Positions 45,309 to 57,085 of a stretch of 64,000 bases of DNA are shown one piece after another (within the stretch, counting starts at the first letter, position 1; each line of letters opens with the position of its first letter). The translations under genes were made by a program, and so were the position numbers. The notes beneath the pieces are model-generated. The model did not search any database. It was not told the DNA's origin and saw nothing but the letters and a program-made list of their open reading frames with translations. The DNA comes from Apostichopus japonicus (lineage: Eukaryota > Echinodermata > Holothuroidea > Aspidochirotida > Stichopodidae), in contig NC_092576.1 in assembly GCF_037975245.1 (NCBI RefSeq), forward strand, positions 40,693,611 to 40,757,610, given 5' to 3'.

Positions 45309-46185
45309 TGACTACTAAATGTAGAATTATAATAAATTATAATATATTATAAATATATTGTAATAAATCTATAATATGCTGAAATTAAATGTTTTACGTT
45401 GTATCGACCTTTAAAATTTCCTTCCTTCTTTTTAAAATTTTGGGAAAGTTTAAGGTCCGTATAATAATTCTCTGATGTTGTTGATCGTTCGTGAAAGTGG
45501 CTGGACTATTCAGTCTAAACACACGGATGATAACGTCAGATCCTTAGAGGCACACCAACAGTTTGATAGAAAAAAACATAAGTTGATTATGTCTGCGAGT
45601 ATCATACTGTGTGCATCGGAGTAGATTAAAATGCATTGTAAGTGAATGGAGACAGGTAAGAGGAAAGGGTGGGAGGGGGGGGGTTGGGGAGGGGTAGGGA
45701 GAAGATGGAGAGAGTAAAATATTACCAATTTTTGTCGGATATATATGTAGATTAGAACATCATAATTGAATGGTGACAGTTAGCATCCCTGTTTGTACAT
45801 ACCAAAAACCAGTAAAGGTTTTGGTGATAGAGGTCTTAATGGTTAAGTTGCATTATTAATTTATTTTACATTTTTTTTATACAATTTTTTTTTTTATCAT
45901 ATACTGGACGAGGTTTAACTATTTCCTGGAATCCTGGGTATCCCTGTACATATGTAATAGTGAGTTTTGTAATAACTGTGAGTGATGCTGGTAGATGAAT
46001 GTGCATGACATATATGATAATTTTGTATTTATTTTTTGGGGTAATTTTTTTTATACATATGACATATGATTACAGTGTATCATTTTAGAAATGATACTTT
46101 CACAAACAACCAGCCTTTTTTTGTTTTAACAAAAACTTGTCTTGAACACTGACAATTTTATTAATACCCTGCACAGTTAAAATAT
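45309..46185. other. No gene seen
   Basis: Unique A+T-rich DNA with a G run near 45677-45683 and T runs near 45875-45895 and 46036-46045. No supported gene. Confidence 0.35.
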
Positions 46186-46420
46186 TAGCCAGCTGTGCTT
46201 TTGAAGTTAAGTGATTTCAGCTCAAAACTAGAGCGCCACAGATATACCCTCAACATTATCCACAGTGCTTGCCACGCCATTGTTACTACTGACATACAAC
46301 AGTGCCCCAAGTACTTTGATTGGTATCCTGTTCTCACTACAACTATACTCAATTGTGTTTGTAAATTGCCTTTTGAAAATTTGTACAGACTGTTCATCGA
46401 ACAATGTGATGTTTTTTTGT
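46186..46420 (+). other. Uncharacterised open segment
   Basis: About 75 codons open on the + strand, including LLKLSDFSSKLERHRYTLN, CHAIVTTDIQQCP and LPFENLYRLFIEQCD. Residue use (mixed charged and hydrophobic, few low-complexity runs) is more protein-like than most frames here. It lacks a clear start and has weak splice signals (TTAG at the left; no strong GTRAGT at the right). It could be an old exon, a transposon remnant or chance. No family is recognised. Confidence 0.17.
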
Positions 46421-47214
46421 TTATTTTTATAATATTTTTTTCAAAGAATTTTTTACCATTCAACTTTTCAAGGCCACACATGTATCCCGTTTGTTGACCT
46501 GAGTTGTTGGAATATTGTACATCCTTATATAACTATATAATAGATAGATATATATTTATATTGCATTGTGGAAGATTCAAAAGTGAGATTGTGTTTATGA
46601 CACAGCCAGACATACACACAGACATATACACACATACATCACATGTTGTATGTCTGCAGTACACAGAACATGTATTATTCACGACATGATCATTTATACA
46701 CAAATACATTCAACCAGTAGCTACTTTGTACACAACCCCCCCAATATAAAGTAGTAGGGATGAGATGGCAAGGAAGGGGGGGCAGGCCCAGTGGTGGGGT
46801 GTTCAGTGGTGTGAGAATAACTCCTGTTAAAATATTTGCCGTCTTCTCCCATACCCCCATATTGCTTAACAAATTGATTTCAACATTGGGACTTTTTTTA
46901 AGTTTAAAAATGTCCAAATCAATTATTTGCGATGTTGTAATGGCTCAGCACCTTCCTGTTGTTGGTGTGAAGAATATATTTGCTAAGAATGTCCTAGTCT
47001 GGTGTTTTCCCTTCCAGTTATACTCACTAGCAATCTGTAGAATATCCTGTTCTTACTTTTGTTCCTTCTAAAGTGTCTTTTTATGAAAGAATTGTTGACA
47101 GATAATTCCAAGCATTAGCATACTATTCAAATATCTTGAACAGCTTAGCATTACTTTCTAAGTCTAAGACTGAAACAGAAGTTATCATGTATGTATTGGA
47201 TATCTACTGTACCT
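46421..47214. other. No gene seen
   Basis: Unique sequence. A 103-codon + frame at 46760-47071 and a 75-codon minus frame overlap each other; neither shows a motif. Confidence 0.3.
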
Positions 47215-48452
47215 AGGGGATGGACAATAGGGGATGGACAATAGGAGATGGACAATAGGGGATGGACAGTAGGCGATGGACAGTAGGGGAAGGACAATAG
47301 GGGAAGGACAGTAGGGGATGGACAATAGGGGATGGACAGTAGGGATGGACAATAGGGGATGGACAGTAGGGGATGGACAGTAGGGGATGGACAGTAGGCG
47401 ATGGACAGTAGGTGATGGACAGTAGGGGGTGGACAGTAGGGGATGGACAGTAGAGGGTGGACAGTAGGGGAAAGACAATAGGGGAAGGACAATAGGGGAA
47501 AGACAGTAGGGGATGGAGAGTAGGTGCTGGTCTGCTGGACAGTAGGCGATGGACAATAGAGGATGGACAATAGGAGATGGACAATAGGGGATGGACAGTA
47601 GGGGATGGACAGTAGGTGATGGACAGTAGGGGATGGACAGTAGGGGATGGACAATAGGGGATGGACAGTAGGCGGTGGACAGTAGGGGAAGGACAATAGG
47701 GGAAGGACAGTAGGGGATGGACAATAGGGGATGGACAGTAGGCGATGGACAATAGGGGATGGACAATAGGGGATGGACAATAGGGGATGGACAATAGGGG
47801 ATGGACAGTAGGGGATGGACAGTAGGGGATGGATGGACAGTAGGGGATGGATGGACAGTAGGGAATGGACAATAGGGGATGGACAGTAGGGGATGGACAG
47901 TAGGGGATGGACAGTAGGCGATGGACAGTACAGTGATGGACAGTAGGCGATGGACAGTAGGGGATGGACAATAGGGGATGGACAGTAGGCGGTGGACAGT
48001 AGGCGGTGGACAGTAGGGGAAGGACAATAGGGGAAGGACAGTAGGGGATGGACAATAGGGGATGGACAGTAGGCGATGGACAATAGGGGATGGACAATAG
48101 GGGATGGACAATAGGGGATGGACAATAGGGGATGGACAATAGGGGATGGACAATAGGGGATGGACAGTAGGGGATGGACAGTAGGGGATGGATGGACAGT
48201 AGGGGATGGATGGACAGTAGGGAATGGACAGTAGGGGATGGACAGTAGGCGATGGACAATAGGCGATGGACAGTAGGGGGTGGACAGTAGGGATGGACAG
48301 TAGGGGATGGACAGTAGGGGATGGACAGTAGGGGATGGACAGTAGGGGATGGACAATAGGGGATGGACAGTAGGCGATGGACAGTAGGTGATGGACAGTA
48401 GGTGATGGACAGTAGGGGGTGGACAGTAGGGGATGGACAGAAGGGGATGGAG
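47215..48452. repeat. 14-bp minisatellite (GGGGATGGACAGTA), about 88 copies
   Basis: About 1.24 kb of 14-bp units, mostly GGGGATGGACAGTA or GGGGATGGACAATA, with GGCGATGG, GGTGATGG, GGGGAAGG and GGGGGTGG variants. An 18-bp unit with a doubled GGAT occurs in pairs. The same series of variants (GAAGGACAATAGGGGAAGG ... doubled GGATGG pair ... GGGAATGG) appears around 47688-47870 and again around 48019-48230, so a 330-360-bp block has been duplicated. Fourteen is not divisible by three, so all minus frames read the same SPTVHPLLSIPYC-type peptide, giving the misleading 436-471-codon frames. Confidence 0.95.
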
Positions 48453-49232
48453 AGTTTGGGAAGCTGAAGTTTGGCATCTGGATATATACCAACAAGCACA
48501 GTACAATGACATTGGTATATGTTGTAGAGATTGTACCTGATATGTCCTTTCAGTTTAATACACACATCAGTGGATTTTTGGCATAAATTCAAAAAATTCA
48601 ATTGATGTATGTATATAATTTGCCACACAGTCTAATTTTAACTATGTACAAATCATGTGAGTACTGTAACTGTCTATAACCTTTGACCCTCCAGTGACAA
48701 TCAGCCCACTGTCCTATAACATAGCAATTTAGTTCCACGTCAAACAGGAACAGGTAGTAGTTTCCCATGCTCCACCTCATCCGCCTTCCTACTTCTGTTA
48801 TTATTTTTGGCTGAATTATGTCACTTAGATTAAACAATATATATCCCTTTTGAGCACTGATGTCCGCCAAGCTGCTGACATTACAACGTACATGTACATA
48901 CCAGCCTCGACACAGGTAAGGATCTAATTTCCTACGTTTAAGTTTCTTAGTTCCTCCTTCCATCAATACGTAAATTGTCAAAACTGTAGCCTGAAAGTTT
49001 TGGCAAGATATATATTTAAGGGTTTCCTGAGTTAGGGAAATGACTTAGACTATATACTACTAACAATACAATGTACAATTGATAGGTGACCATTTTTAGT
49101 ATCTCTAGCATATATATGTTTATTTTTCTCATGTATTTTTGGGAGATGCACATCACTTAAAAGTATCAGAAATTGACACATAGTCTGTTGCCTCAGACTT
49201 GTAAACAAAAAGTCTAATTTAGTTTCAATTGA
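48453..49232. other. No gene seen
   Basis: Unique DNA. A 127-codon minus frame at 48598-48981 has no recognised motif, start context or splice support. Confidence 0.3.
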
Positions 49233-49345
49233 TTGTCACAAGTCATAACTGAAATGGTCATAGAGTTCACAACTGAAATGGTCACAGGGATCACAATTGA
49301 AATGGTCACAGGGATCACAGCTGAAATGGTCAGCTGAAATGGTGG
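49233..49345. repeat. 24-bp minisatellite (TCACAACTGAAATGGTCACAGGGA), 4-5 copies
   Basis: Units of ATCACA(A/G)(C/T)TGAAATGGTCACAGGG from 49233 to 49345, the last one shortened. The minus frame reads CDPCDHFS repeats, a repeat translation. Confidence 0.9.
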
Positions 49346-52076
49346 GGGGGGGGAGGGGTCTTCTTTCAGTCCTTAAATTGTGATGTACTCTAGTCTTTAA
49401 ATCAGTGTGCTTGCACCTAAAGATCTGGGAGGTTATAGAATTCATTGTGAGTAACTTCTCTTTGAGATCATTAAAACCTCTGAGCTGTCACTTGTGTCTG
49501 CTTGCAAACAGATTATTAAGTACTAACTTTAGCATATATGCGTTGGACTTTATCCTCTCTCATGTACTTGTCTTGCCACTTCACATACAACCCCACCCTC
49601 CACACCCCCACACCCCCCACCCATTTCTCCCCTAATTTATAGTTAATCCCATCCCACACTTTTACCCTATACTAGTACATTTCAATCCACACCTGCAGTG
49701 TTCCTTACCGTAGCATTTGCAGTTGGTCGACTGATTTTCCAACCCCAAAATATGCCAAATATGAATCAATTATATAGCTTATATAAGCTTGTGTCTTCCT
49801 ATGACCTGTAGTACTTTACAGAAAATGTGCCATTTTTCTGCACACGTAGGTAGTACGGTAGGGCTGTTGAAATTTCCAACAGATTTAACATATAAGCAGA
49901 CTTTCTGTCCTGTAACAAACAAGTTTCTGATAGGGCTACTGCTCATGTCTAACTGTATTCTTCAAATAAAACAAATTAATGAATAATCATGAAATATTTC
50001 AGGAGCGGGTACTTGAGGAAATCCAAGTTTTTTATACCCTAGACAGGAGGAGGGGAGCATGAAAGCTGACCAACAGATATTAAATTCATAATTATTCATA
50101 CTGTACAATTAAAAGTGTACGTCTATACCTTTCATTGTATGCGTAATCGTGAACTTAGTATCGTCGGTCAATGAGCTATTTTTGCTCCACTTCTGTCTGG
50201 GTGGGGGTGAGGGGGGGGTAGGTTGACTATTTTGTAGATGTTTTCAGCACTCTTGAAATATTTAATGAATATTCATTAATTTGTTCTGCGCTGCTAATTA
50301 CCATACGGCCTCCGAGTAACAACCCAAAGTTTATTGACCTACCTCTGTCAATAAATTCACAGCTGTATCCGTTGAAGAGGGAAGTCACTGATCTATTTAT
50401 CTTACAGCTACTGTATCATTTACAACTAGAATTGTCTACTCTGTGACAGACAGAGCTATCATGGAAGTATTGTGTGACATTTATAGGTATTATAATTATT
50501 ATGATTATTAATATATTGATCAAAGTAATGTTACTATTTAACGTTAGTTTTGCATTAATATTAAGTACGTTATATGATTGCTTTTCTGATTAGTTTGACA
50601 GCTAGATAGTGATATAGTTTGCAAGTTTTGCCAGGTTTGTAATTTTTGTGTGGTAGAGTGTTAGCTACCAGTGATATTCCTACTGTGTAAGTTACTGATG
50701 TCAGTAGATGAAGGTATGATCAGGAGGATCCTGTTAAGGTCAAAGGTCATTCAAGTCCAGCCTATGTATACTGATTAACTTGCTGTATAGAATTGCTACA
50801 CCGTCATGGAGCTCAGTGACATTGGACCAAATAAAAGCAACCAGCTTTGTGTGTGCGTGTGTGGGGGTATACTGGGATCTGTACTTTAAAGTTAATTAAT
50901 TAATCAACTAGACGTAACTAATTAACTCTTCAAAACCTCAGCTTTAATACTGTAACTCAAATATATATTTCGTTTATGACAGTTACAAAACTTATGACTG
51001 AAGCTAGAAAAACTTTTATTTTCGGCACTCCCCGCTTACCTGTCTCAGCACTACTATTGCACCTTTCCCCAGCATATTTGACTGGTAACATTTTGGCACT
51101 GCACCCCATAGACCCCTCCTCCGGGTCAACGCCAACTACCTCTTCCAGAAGAATCTACCAAATATGTTTGCAAAGTACAAACTATTTAATAAGGCTCTAG
51201 TGATCATTGACAGTTAATAAAGTGTTCAAGAGTAACATTGAACTAAAACAAGAGGAAAATGAAAGAGGGAAATATATATGTAGCCGGACAGAAAGTCAAA
51301 TTACACAAACAAGTTTGATACATTAACAGTGATTATCCTGAGTAAGTTTAGCGATAACACTGTTCTTTAAAAGTACAAAGGGAGACATGTATCGTAAAAC
51401 ATCAGTCCAGACAAAACTGGGACATGGGTGGGTGGGTGGGTGTATTGTCAGCTTAGGGAAGGGTTCTTGTAATCGGTGCTTCTAGTTCATATGTCTGTCA
51501 TGGCTATGGTAATATTTGCAGTGAGTGAGCTCGCTAAATGCCGTCAGGGTTTTTTTTTTTTTTTCCCTGCATAACATGTTTACGTGTATATGCATTCATT
51601 TTAATGTTTGCATATATTTCCATTCATTTTATTCTCTGTGCAGCTGTGGTGTGATATACAAATAAATGTAATGATGGGAAAACGAGCACAATGAACTGGA
51701 TTACTGGGGTATCTGTGCTGCCGGCTCATAAGCGAAATCGATCGCTAAATATATCGATATATGAATCAATCGTTAATAAATGTCGTAGATTTAATCATAA
51801 TTACTACAGGTCATTTCATGCTGTCAAAGATTATTGTCCTGACAGAACTAAAAGTACTAAGTACTTACATCTAGGTGACAGGTGTGTTCATCGAATACAG
51901 ACAGGGGGCGACAAAGATATTTTTCTGATTCCGCATCTCGAAACGGAAAACATGAGCACCTGAACAAACCGGTTGAATTTCCTGCCTAGATCGAGAGTCC
52001 CCTTTTTAGAGGGAGAGGAAATATCTTCTGGTGGGAAGTTGATTATAATCATTTGCTGCTCAGGTGGATTCCCCTT
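49346..52076. other. No gene seen
   Basis: Unique DNA with C-rich (49585-49625), G-rich (50200-50220) and T-run (51550-51564) patches. A GTGGGTGGGTGGGTG run is at about 51427-51440. Frames of 60-90 codons, including the 90-codon frame at 51691-51963, match nothing recognised. Confidence 0.35.
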
Positions 52077-52450
52077 TTAACTATGTTTGTCTTTTAGCTT
52101 GAACTCCCAACCACAGTGCAGTGACACTCTGATAGGCTGTAGTTTAGTGTGGGCTGGATTGAACTGTCGAATGTCAGTGTTGTAGTTAAAGTTTGGTTGA
52201 CTTGAGTTAAAAGAAGGGTTGTGTACAGTGCTTGCATACTTATACTGTACAGTTGGATGTATTTTGAGAGATAACCAGTTGACACTCTGTTCCTGCAATA
52301 CTTCTAAGAAACTTAATAAGGTCAGTATATATAAATAGGCTGTAGGTTAGTGTGGGCTGGATTGAACTGTCAAATGGCAATGTTGTAGTTAAAGGTTGGT
52401 TGACTTGAGTTAAAAAAAGAATTGTGTATGTCAGTGCTTGCATACTTGTG
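52077..52450. repeat. ~200-bp direct repeat, copies 1 and 2
   Basis: GGCTGTAGTTTAGTGTGGGC...GGATTGAACTGTC...GTTGTAGTTAAAG...TTGGTTGACTTGAGTTAAA...GTGCTTGCATACTT occurs at about 52135-52245 and again at 52338-52448. The intervening ACCAGTTGACACTCTGTTCC block recurs at about 52730 in the third, interrupted copy. The short minus frames (63-87 codons) over these copies are repeat-derived. Confidence 0.85.
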
Positions 52451-52459
52451 CAGATAAAA

Positions 52460-52712
52460 GTATATGTATGTATGTATGTATGTATATTTAGATCCTCCTG
52501 CAAGCAGGAACTCGCGAAGAAGCCTAAATTGGCTTATCAAAGCCGCAAGCTGACCGAAGTCAGTCTCTCACATTCATATTTAACGTCCATGATTATGAAT
52601 TGTTAATTGTCAACAACCCTGTAACTGGACGACATACATTAATCTGGGAGTGACTCGAACCGGGGACCTTATGATTGAAAGGCACCGGTGTTAACCACTG
52701 AGCTAACACTCC
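52460..52712 (-). mobile_element. Full-length tRNA-headed SINE
   Basis: The minus strand starts with a tRNA-like head (52712-52645) carrying A box TAGCTCAGTGG and B box GGTTCGAGTCA. Acceptor-like ends GGAGTG and CACTCC pair perfectly, but the anticodon and T stems are degraded, so it is a SINE head and not a tRNA. A ~150-bp body follows, then a 3' end CTTCTTCGCGAGTTCC with hairpin CCTGCTTGCAGG, and a (TACA)n tail at 52461-52486. GTATAT lies at both edges (weak target duplication). The SINE sits between copies 2 and 3 of a tandem repeat. Its LINE partner is not identified here. Confidence 0.85.
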
Positions 52713-52727
52713 ACGTATATTGAATGA

Positions 52728-52870
52728 TAACAAGTTGACGCTCTGTTCCTGCAACACTGCTAAGAAACTTTAAAAGGTCAGCATACACATAGGCTGTAAG
52801 ATTGCACTGTACAGAGCAGTCCAATGTTCAAAGGGTTGTTGGCTGGGCTGAGTTAACATAGAGTTGTGTA
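52728..52870. repeat. ~200-bp direct repeat, copy 3 (diverged)
   Basis: GATAACAAGTTGACGCTCTG, TTCCTGCAACACTGCTAAG, AAACTTTAAAAGGTCAGCAT, ATAGGCTGTAAG and GGCTGAGTTAACATAGAG parallel copies 1 and 2, with a deletion and more changes. Separated from copy 2 by the SINE. Confidence 0.7.
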
Positions 52871-53413
52871 AATTGTCTACCGATTAATGTACTTTGAACG
52901 ATGATACGCCCTGTTACCAAAATAATGCCGAATCTGTGAATATTCTCAAAATAGTATATATTTCGATTATGAGGCGGAAAAAAAAGTTGATAAAATGTTT
53001 CTTGCCAAATTTCTGACATTTTGTACGTCATTAGCTTGATGAGGCAGGCCGGCTTTTAAATGGTCGAGTGAATTCTCGACTGATTTGTAACCTTTTTTTT
53101 AGAGAGAGAGAAAAGAGAGAAAAAACCCAGAAAGTTTTGAATTTGTTGTGACATCATTAGCCTTGGCAACTAATGTCTTTAACAGATCTCTGATTTTTTA
53201 AAATTACACGTCAGGAAATAGTCAAGTAGAAAGTGAAAGGCCAAAAACTAAAAAGGAGAAGAAAAAAATGAAAAAACAAAAGACCAAGGATGAGGATTGA
53301 GGAAGGAAACACATTTTAGTGTCCGGAGTGATCAAGCAGTCTCAGAAATCATACATGTTGTGTGGCTTAAATGTCTTGCACAATGAAGTAATGTATGTTT
53401 GCAAGATTCAACA
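52871..53413. other. No gene seen
   Basis: Unique A+T-rich DNA; T run near 53093-53099 followed by an AGAGAGAG patch. No supported gene. Confidence 0.35.
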
Positions 53414-53493
53414 GCTATATTGTGTATAGGTATATTGTGTATATATGTGTATATATGTGTATATATGTGTATATTGTGTATATTGTGTATATA
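53414..53493. repeat. TATATGTG / TATTGTGTA microsatellite
   Basis: Alternating TGTGTATATA units like those in the 56.2-57.1 kb array. The adjoining GGCAGATTTCACAGTAAAGG is an inverted copy of CTGTAACTGTGAAATCTGCC at about 56211-56231. Confidence 0.8.
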
Positions 53494-54603
53494 GGGCAGA
53501 TTTCACAGTAAAGGGGTCCAATTATACTTTTCAAATATGAGTTGAGGTAATGCAACATATTCAATTTAAAAAAAATTGTGATACCAGAATTATGCAGTTA
53601 TATGTTTGTAGAAATAAAAAAAATAATGATCTTTATGTGGTGTCTTTTTTATCTGTGTCCGAAGAAATTTTATTAAGTGGAACTACATATTGTGGACGGA
53701 ATAGGGTCCCACATGTTTATACACCTCAATTTCTTGAGGCCTCCCTTGTTAAATGACCCACCCCTTCAAATATTGTCCACCATTTTTTAAAACAGGATAG
53801 TGTAACAAAACAAAAAATAGTTAGGTTTGGTTCAACTCCCCATTCAATTTTCTCTAATCAGACATTGAAATTCTTTACCTTGAACTTCTAAAATTCTGTC
53901 CAATTTGTGATCAAATGTATATCTATCATTTCGTTCAAAACAAAGAAACAAATTCTCCCGTCAGTCAATGTGATTACAACATTGGTAATCGCCCGTCATC
54001 ATCTTGTCCAAAACATGGCAGTAATTGTAAAAATGTGTGAGTTATAAGCAATCTTTGATGTCGAACGTTATGTCTGTCCAAACTTCCATGTCACGTTCGC
54101 TCGATCACCAAAGAAACTTCATTGAAGGTGAACGAACTTATCGTCATCAATGTTCTGTTATCGCACGATTATTTAGTCTGTATGAAGTCAGTCTTCAATT
54201 GTGTTCGGCCAAACATTTTCGTAAGTACAAAACGTAACGAAAAAATCACATTTTGACAACTTCCGTCCAACTGCGTTACGTTCGATTTACCGTTACGTTC
54301 GCAGAATTTAACTTAGGAAAAGTATTAAAACTTTAAACTTAAAAGTTTTGTTGGACTGGTGGTATGAATAATTTGATTTATTTTGACCGTCCGCTACAAA
54401 GTAAAGTTACTTCCATGTGTACATATAGCACTCTGTAAGGATAGGTCAAAACAATTATTTGACAAGGCGAACGTAACGCTCCTAAGATGCGAACATAACG
54501 CGGGATGGAAAACAATAACTTTAATGTGTGGGTATACCGGTTGCAAATTTTGATGCAAAAGTATTTTAGGCTCAGCCACCCACTAAACCTCTTCATATCA
54601 CTA
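53494..54603. other. No gene seen
   Basis: ACGTTCG / CGTTACG strings are frequent at 54060-54310 and 54470-54500. A 68-codon + frame at 53550-53756 is not recognised. No supported gene. Confidence 0.3.
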
Positions 54604-54611
54604 TTCTTTAG

Positions 54612-55256
54612 TAGTGTTTGCACGGGGTATCCGCGAAACTACCCGGTTCCTAATTTATTACCCGAATCCTATGCAGTGTTATTATTTTTATTTTTATTTT
54701 TATTTATTTTTTTTTCCAAACCGATGGTTAGGCAAAATTCCCATTGACTTAGTGTGGTGTTAGGCTACAATGTGGTCGAAGCTAACAGCAATAACGAAAG
54801 TATTCCATGGATACCTTATAACTGCGTCACAATTTCAGCTTATAAACATGGTTATGCTAGATTACCCCATTGACTTAGTGTGGTGTAAGGCAACCCCTTG
54901 GCCGAAGATAACAGCATTAATGAAAGTATTCCACGGATATCTTATAACTGTGTCACAATTGCAGTATAGGCTAGAATTTTCCCCATTGACTTAGTGTGGT
55001 GTTAGGCTACCATGTGGATGATGTTGAAAGAATTCTCACAATTATTTTTTATACATTCATTTATTTCGTACATGGAATACTGACTAGGTATTTTACGAGG
55101 TGTTACTAATGGATTATAGACAGAACAACTAAAAAATATTATTTTCTTGAAAATCGCGATACATGAGGGTAAACAATTTTTCCGTGTACCTGGATACCCG
55201 ACCGGTAACAACTCTCGGGTACCCGGTTCCCTAGTTTTGGACCCATGTAAACACTA
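54612..55256. mobile_element. hAT-superfamily non-autonomous element with perfect 8-bp duplication
   Basis: 645 bp bounded by inverted ends TAGTGTTTGCACGGG and CCCATGTAAACACTA (13 of 15). TTCTTTAG is present exactly on both sides (54604-54611 and 55257-55264). Subterminal ACCCGGTTCC blocks are also inverted (left 54643-54652, right 55217-55233). The interior holds 2.5 units of a ~116-126-bp tandem repeat starting at CCATTGACTTAGTGTGGTGT (54741, 54867, 54983). No transposase; the 74-80-codon frames are repeat translations. Confidence 0.92.
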
Positions 55257-55264
55257 TTCTTTAG

Positions 55265-56209
55265 ACAAGTTAGGGGTCTGGGAGAGAGTGGGCCATGGCT
55301 ATTATGTGGCTGCATAAACCTTTCCTGAAGCAGTTTAACTTACCTTACCTTGAATGTACATGTATACCTGTGACTACCTGTGATATATTAGCTGAATAAA
55401 TAATTTTCTTATTTATTGTAAGTTTGTCCTTCATTGTCAATGGTTATGTTTGCAATGTGCATTTGACATTTTTTTGTGTCCAGGGTTAACAACTGCAAAA
55501 CACAGTTTCTAATAGCATGACATGGAATTTGGATGAATCCTTACTATGCCATAAAAGCATTCAAGTAATCATTTAATTATATCAAATGATTAAACTATTG
55601 TCTTACTGATAGTGAATCTGTCCGTCCAAGGTTATGTTTGCAATGCATATGTTACTTTTGTCCGTCCAAGTGTTATGTTTGCAATAGTGATGTTTCACCT
55701 AATTTTTTGTTGTTGAATTAACATTGAATGTTTGATTTGTATTCAAATGTTTGATACTCCAGTTGTTATTAATAAACTATGAAACACTCAAGTAATTGCC
55801 TTTTTTATATCTTATTCAAAAGAATTTTTCCATTTAAATTTTATGAGTTTTGTCCGTCCAAGTCCTTAAAAGTCTTCATGCTCCAGTAAATGGTAAACTT
55901 CAGCTGTACAGATGAATCTGATGGTTGATATCAGATCCATAGTACTAATAGTCTCCTCTAAAAACAAAACAATTATAAAAAGTTCCTCCTCAAACATGAA
56001 AAAGAAGAAAGTATGATTAACATGCATTCATCATCTTCCATAGCAAAGTTTCCACTCGTGTCATGTTTCACTTTTATTTTGTAACAACCGTAGGTTATTT
56101 TATCTCTGCGTTTTCACAAATGATAATTGGGATGTCAAAGTTACAAATGGTAGGTCATTTGTTTTGAAACAAAGCATTTGAAAATTTGGGATCTGGAGGG
56201 ACCTTTTGG
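55265..56209. other. No gene; TTGTCCGTCCAAG(T)GTTATGTTTGCAAT motif repeated
   Basis: TGTCCGTCCAAGGTTATGTT, TTGTCCGTCCAAGTGTTATG and TTGTCCGTCCAAGTCC occur at about 55617, 55654 and 55850. CAATGGTTATGTTTGCAATG occurs at 55438. Related GTCCGTCCAA/GTCTGTCCAAAC strings lie near 54070 and 54262. This may be a dispersed small repeat. No supported gene. Confidence 0.4.
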
Positions 56210-57085
56210 ACCCTGTAACTGTGAAATCTGCCATATATTGTGTATATACAGGTATATTGTGTATAGGTATATTGTGTATATATGTGTATATTGTATATAC
56301 TGTATGTGTATATTTTATATATTGTGTATATAAATTGTGTATACAGGTATACTGTGTGTATATTTGTGTACATACATAACATCTAAATTGAGAAAAACAC
56401 ATTTAAGCCTGGTCGGACAACTGTTGGTAACGTGAATCACTCAAGTATCCAATTCTCTTGGTTAATTTCCGCCATTGTGTATAGGTATATTGTGTATATA
56501 TGTGTATATTGTATATGTGTATATTATGTATATATTGTGTATATACAGGTATACTGTGTATATGTGTGTATGTGTACATTAACATCTAAATTGAGCAAAA
56601 ACACATTTAAGCCTGGTCGGACAACTATTGGTAACGTGAATCACTCAAGCATCCAATTCTCTTGGTTAATTTCCGCCATTGTGTATAGGTATATTGTGTA
56701 TATATGTGTATATTGTATATGTGTATATTATGTATATATTGTGTATATACAGGTATACTGTGTATATGTGTGTATGTGTACATTAACATCTAAATTGAGC
56801 AAAAACACATTTAAGCCTGGTCGGACAACTATTGGTAACGTGAATCACTCAAGCATCCAATTCTCTTGGTTAATTTCCGCCATTGTGTATAGGTATATTG
56901 TGTATATATGTGTATATTGTATATGTGTATTTTATGTATATATTGTGTATATACAGGTATATTGTGTGTATGTGTACATTAACATCTAAATTGAGCAAAA
57001 ACACATTTAAGCCTCGTCGAACAACTGTTGGTAACGTGAATCACTCAAGTATCCAATTCTCTTGGTTAATTTCCGTCATCGTTGT
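56210..57085 (+). repeat. 204-bp tandem repeat, about four copies
   Basis: AACGTGAATCACTCAAG starts at 56429, 56633, 56837 and 57033 (periods 204, 204, 196). Each unit has a TATTGTGTATATATGTGTA microsatellite half and a unique half (ACATTTAAGCCTGGTCGG, TCCAATTCTCTTGGTTAATT). The second and third copies are almost identical, so the expansion is recent. The 204-bp period is divisible by three, which keeps a 185-codon + frame open. That frame is tyrosine/valine/isoleucine repeat and has no other support. Confidence 0.95.

Noticed and set aside
47151-48628. Three minus frames of 436-471 codons
   Set aside because: Translations of the 14-bp minisatellite; the unit length keeps every frame open. 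No gene evidence.
52645-52712. tRNA gene reading on the minus strand
   Set aside because: A and B boxes are good but the anticodon and T stems do not fold; the body and tail show it is a SINE head.
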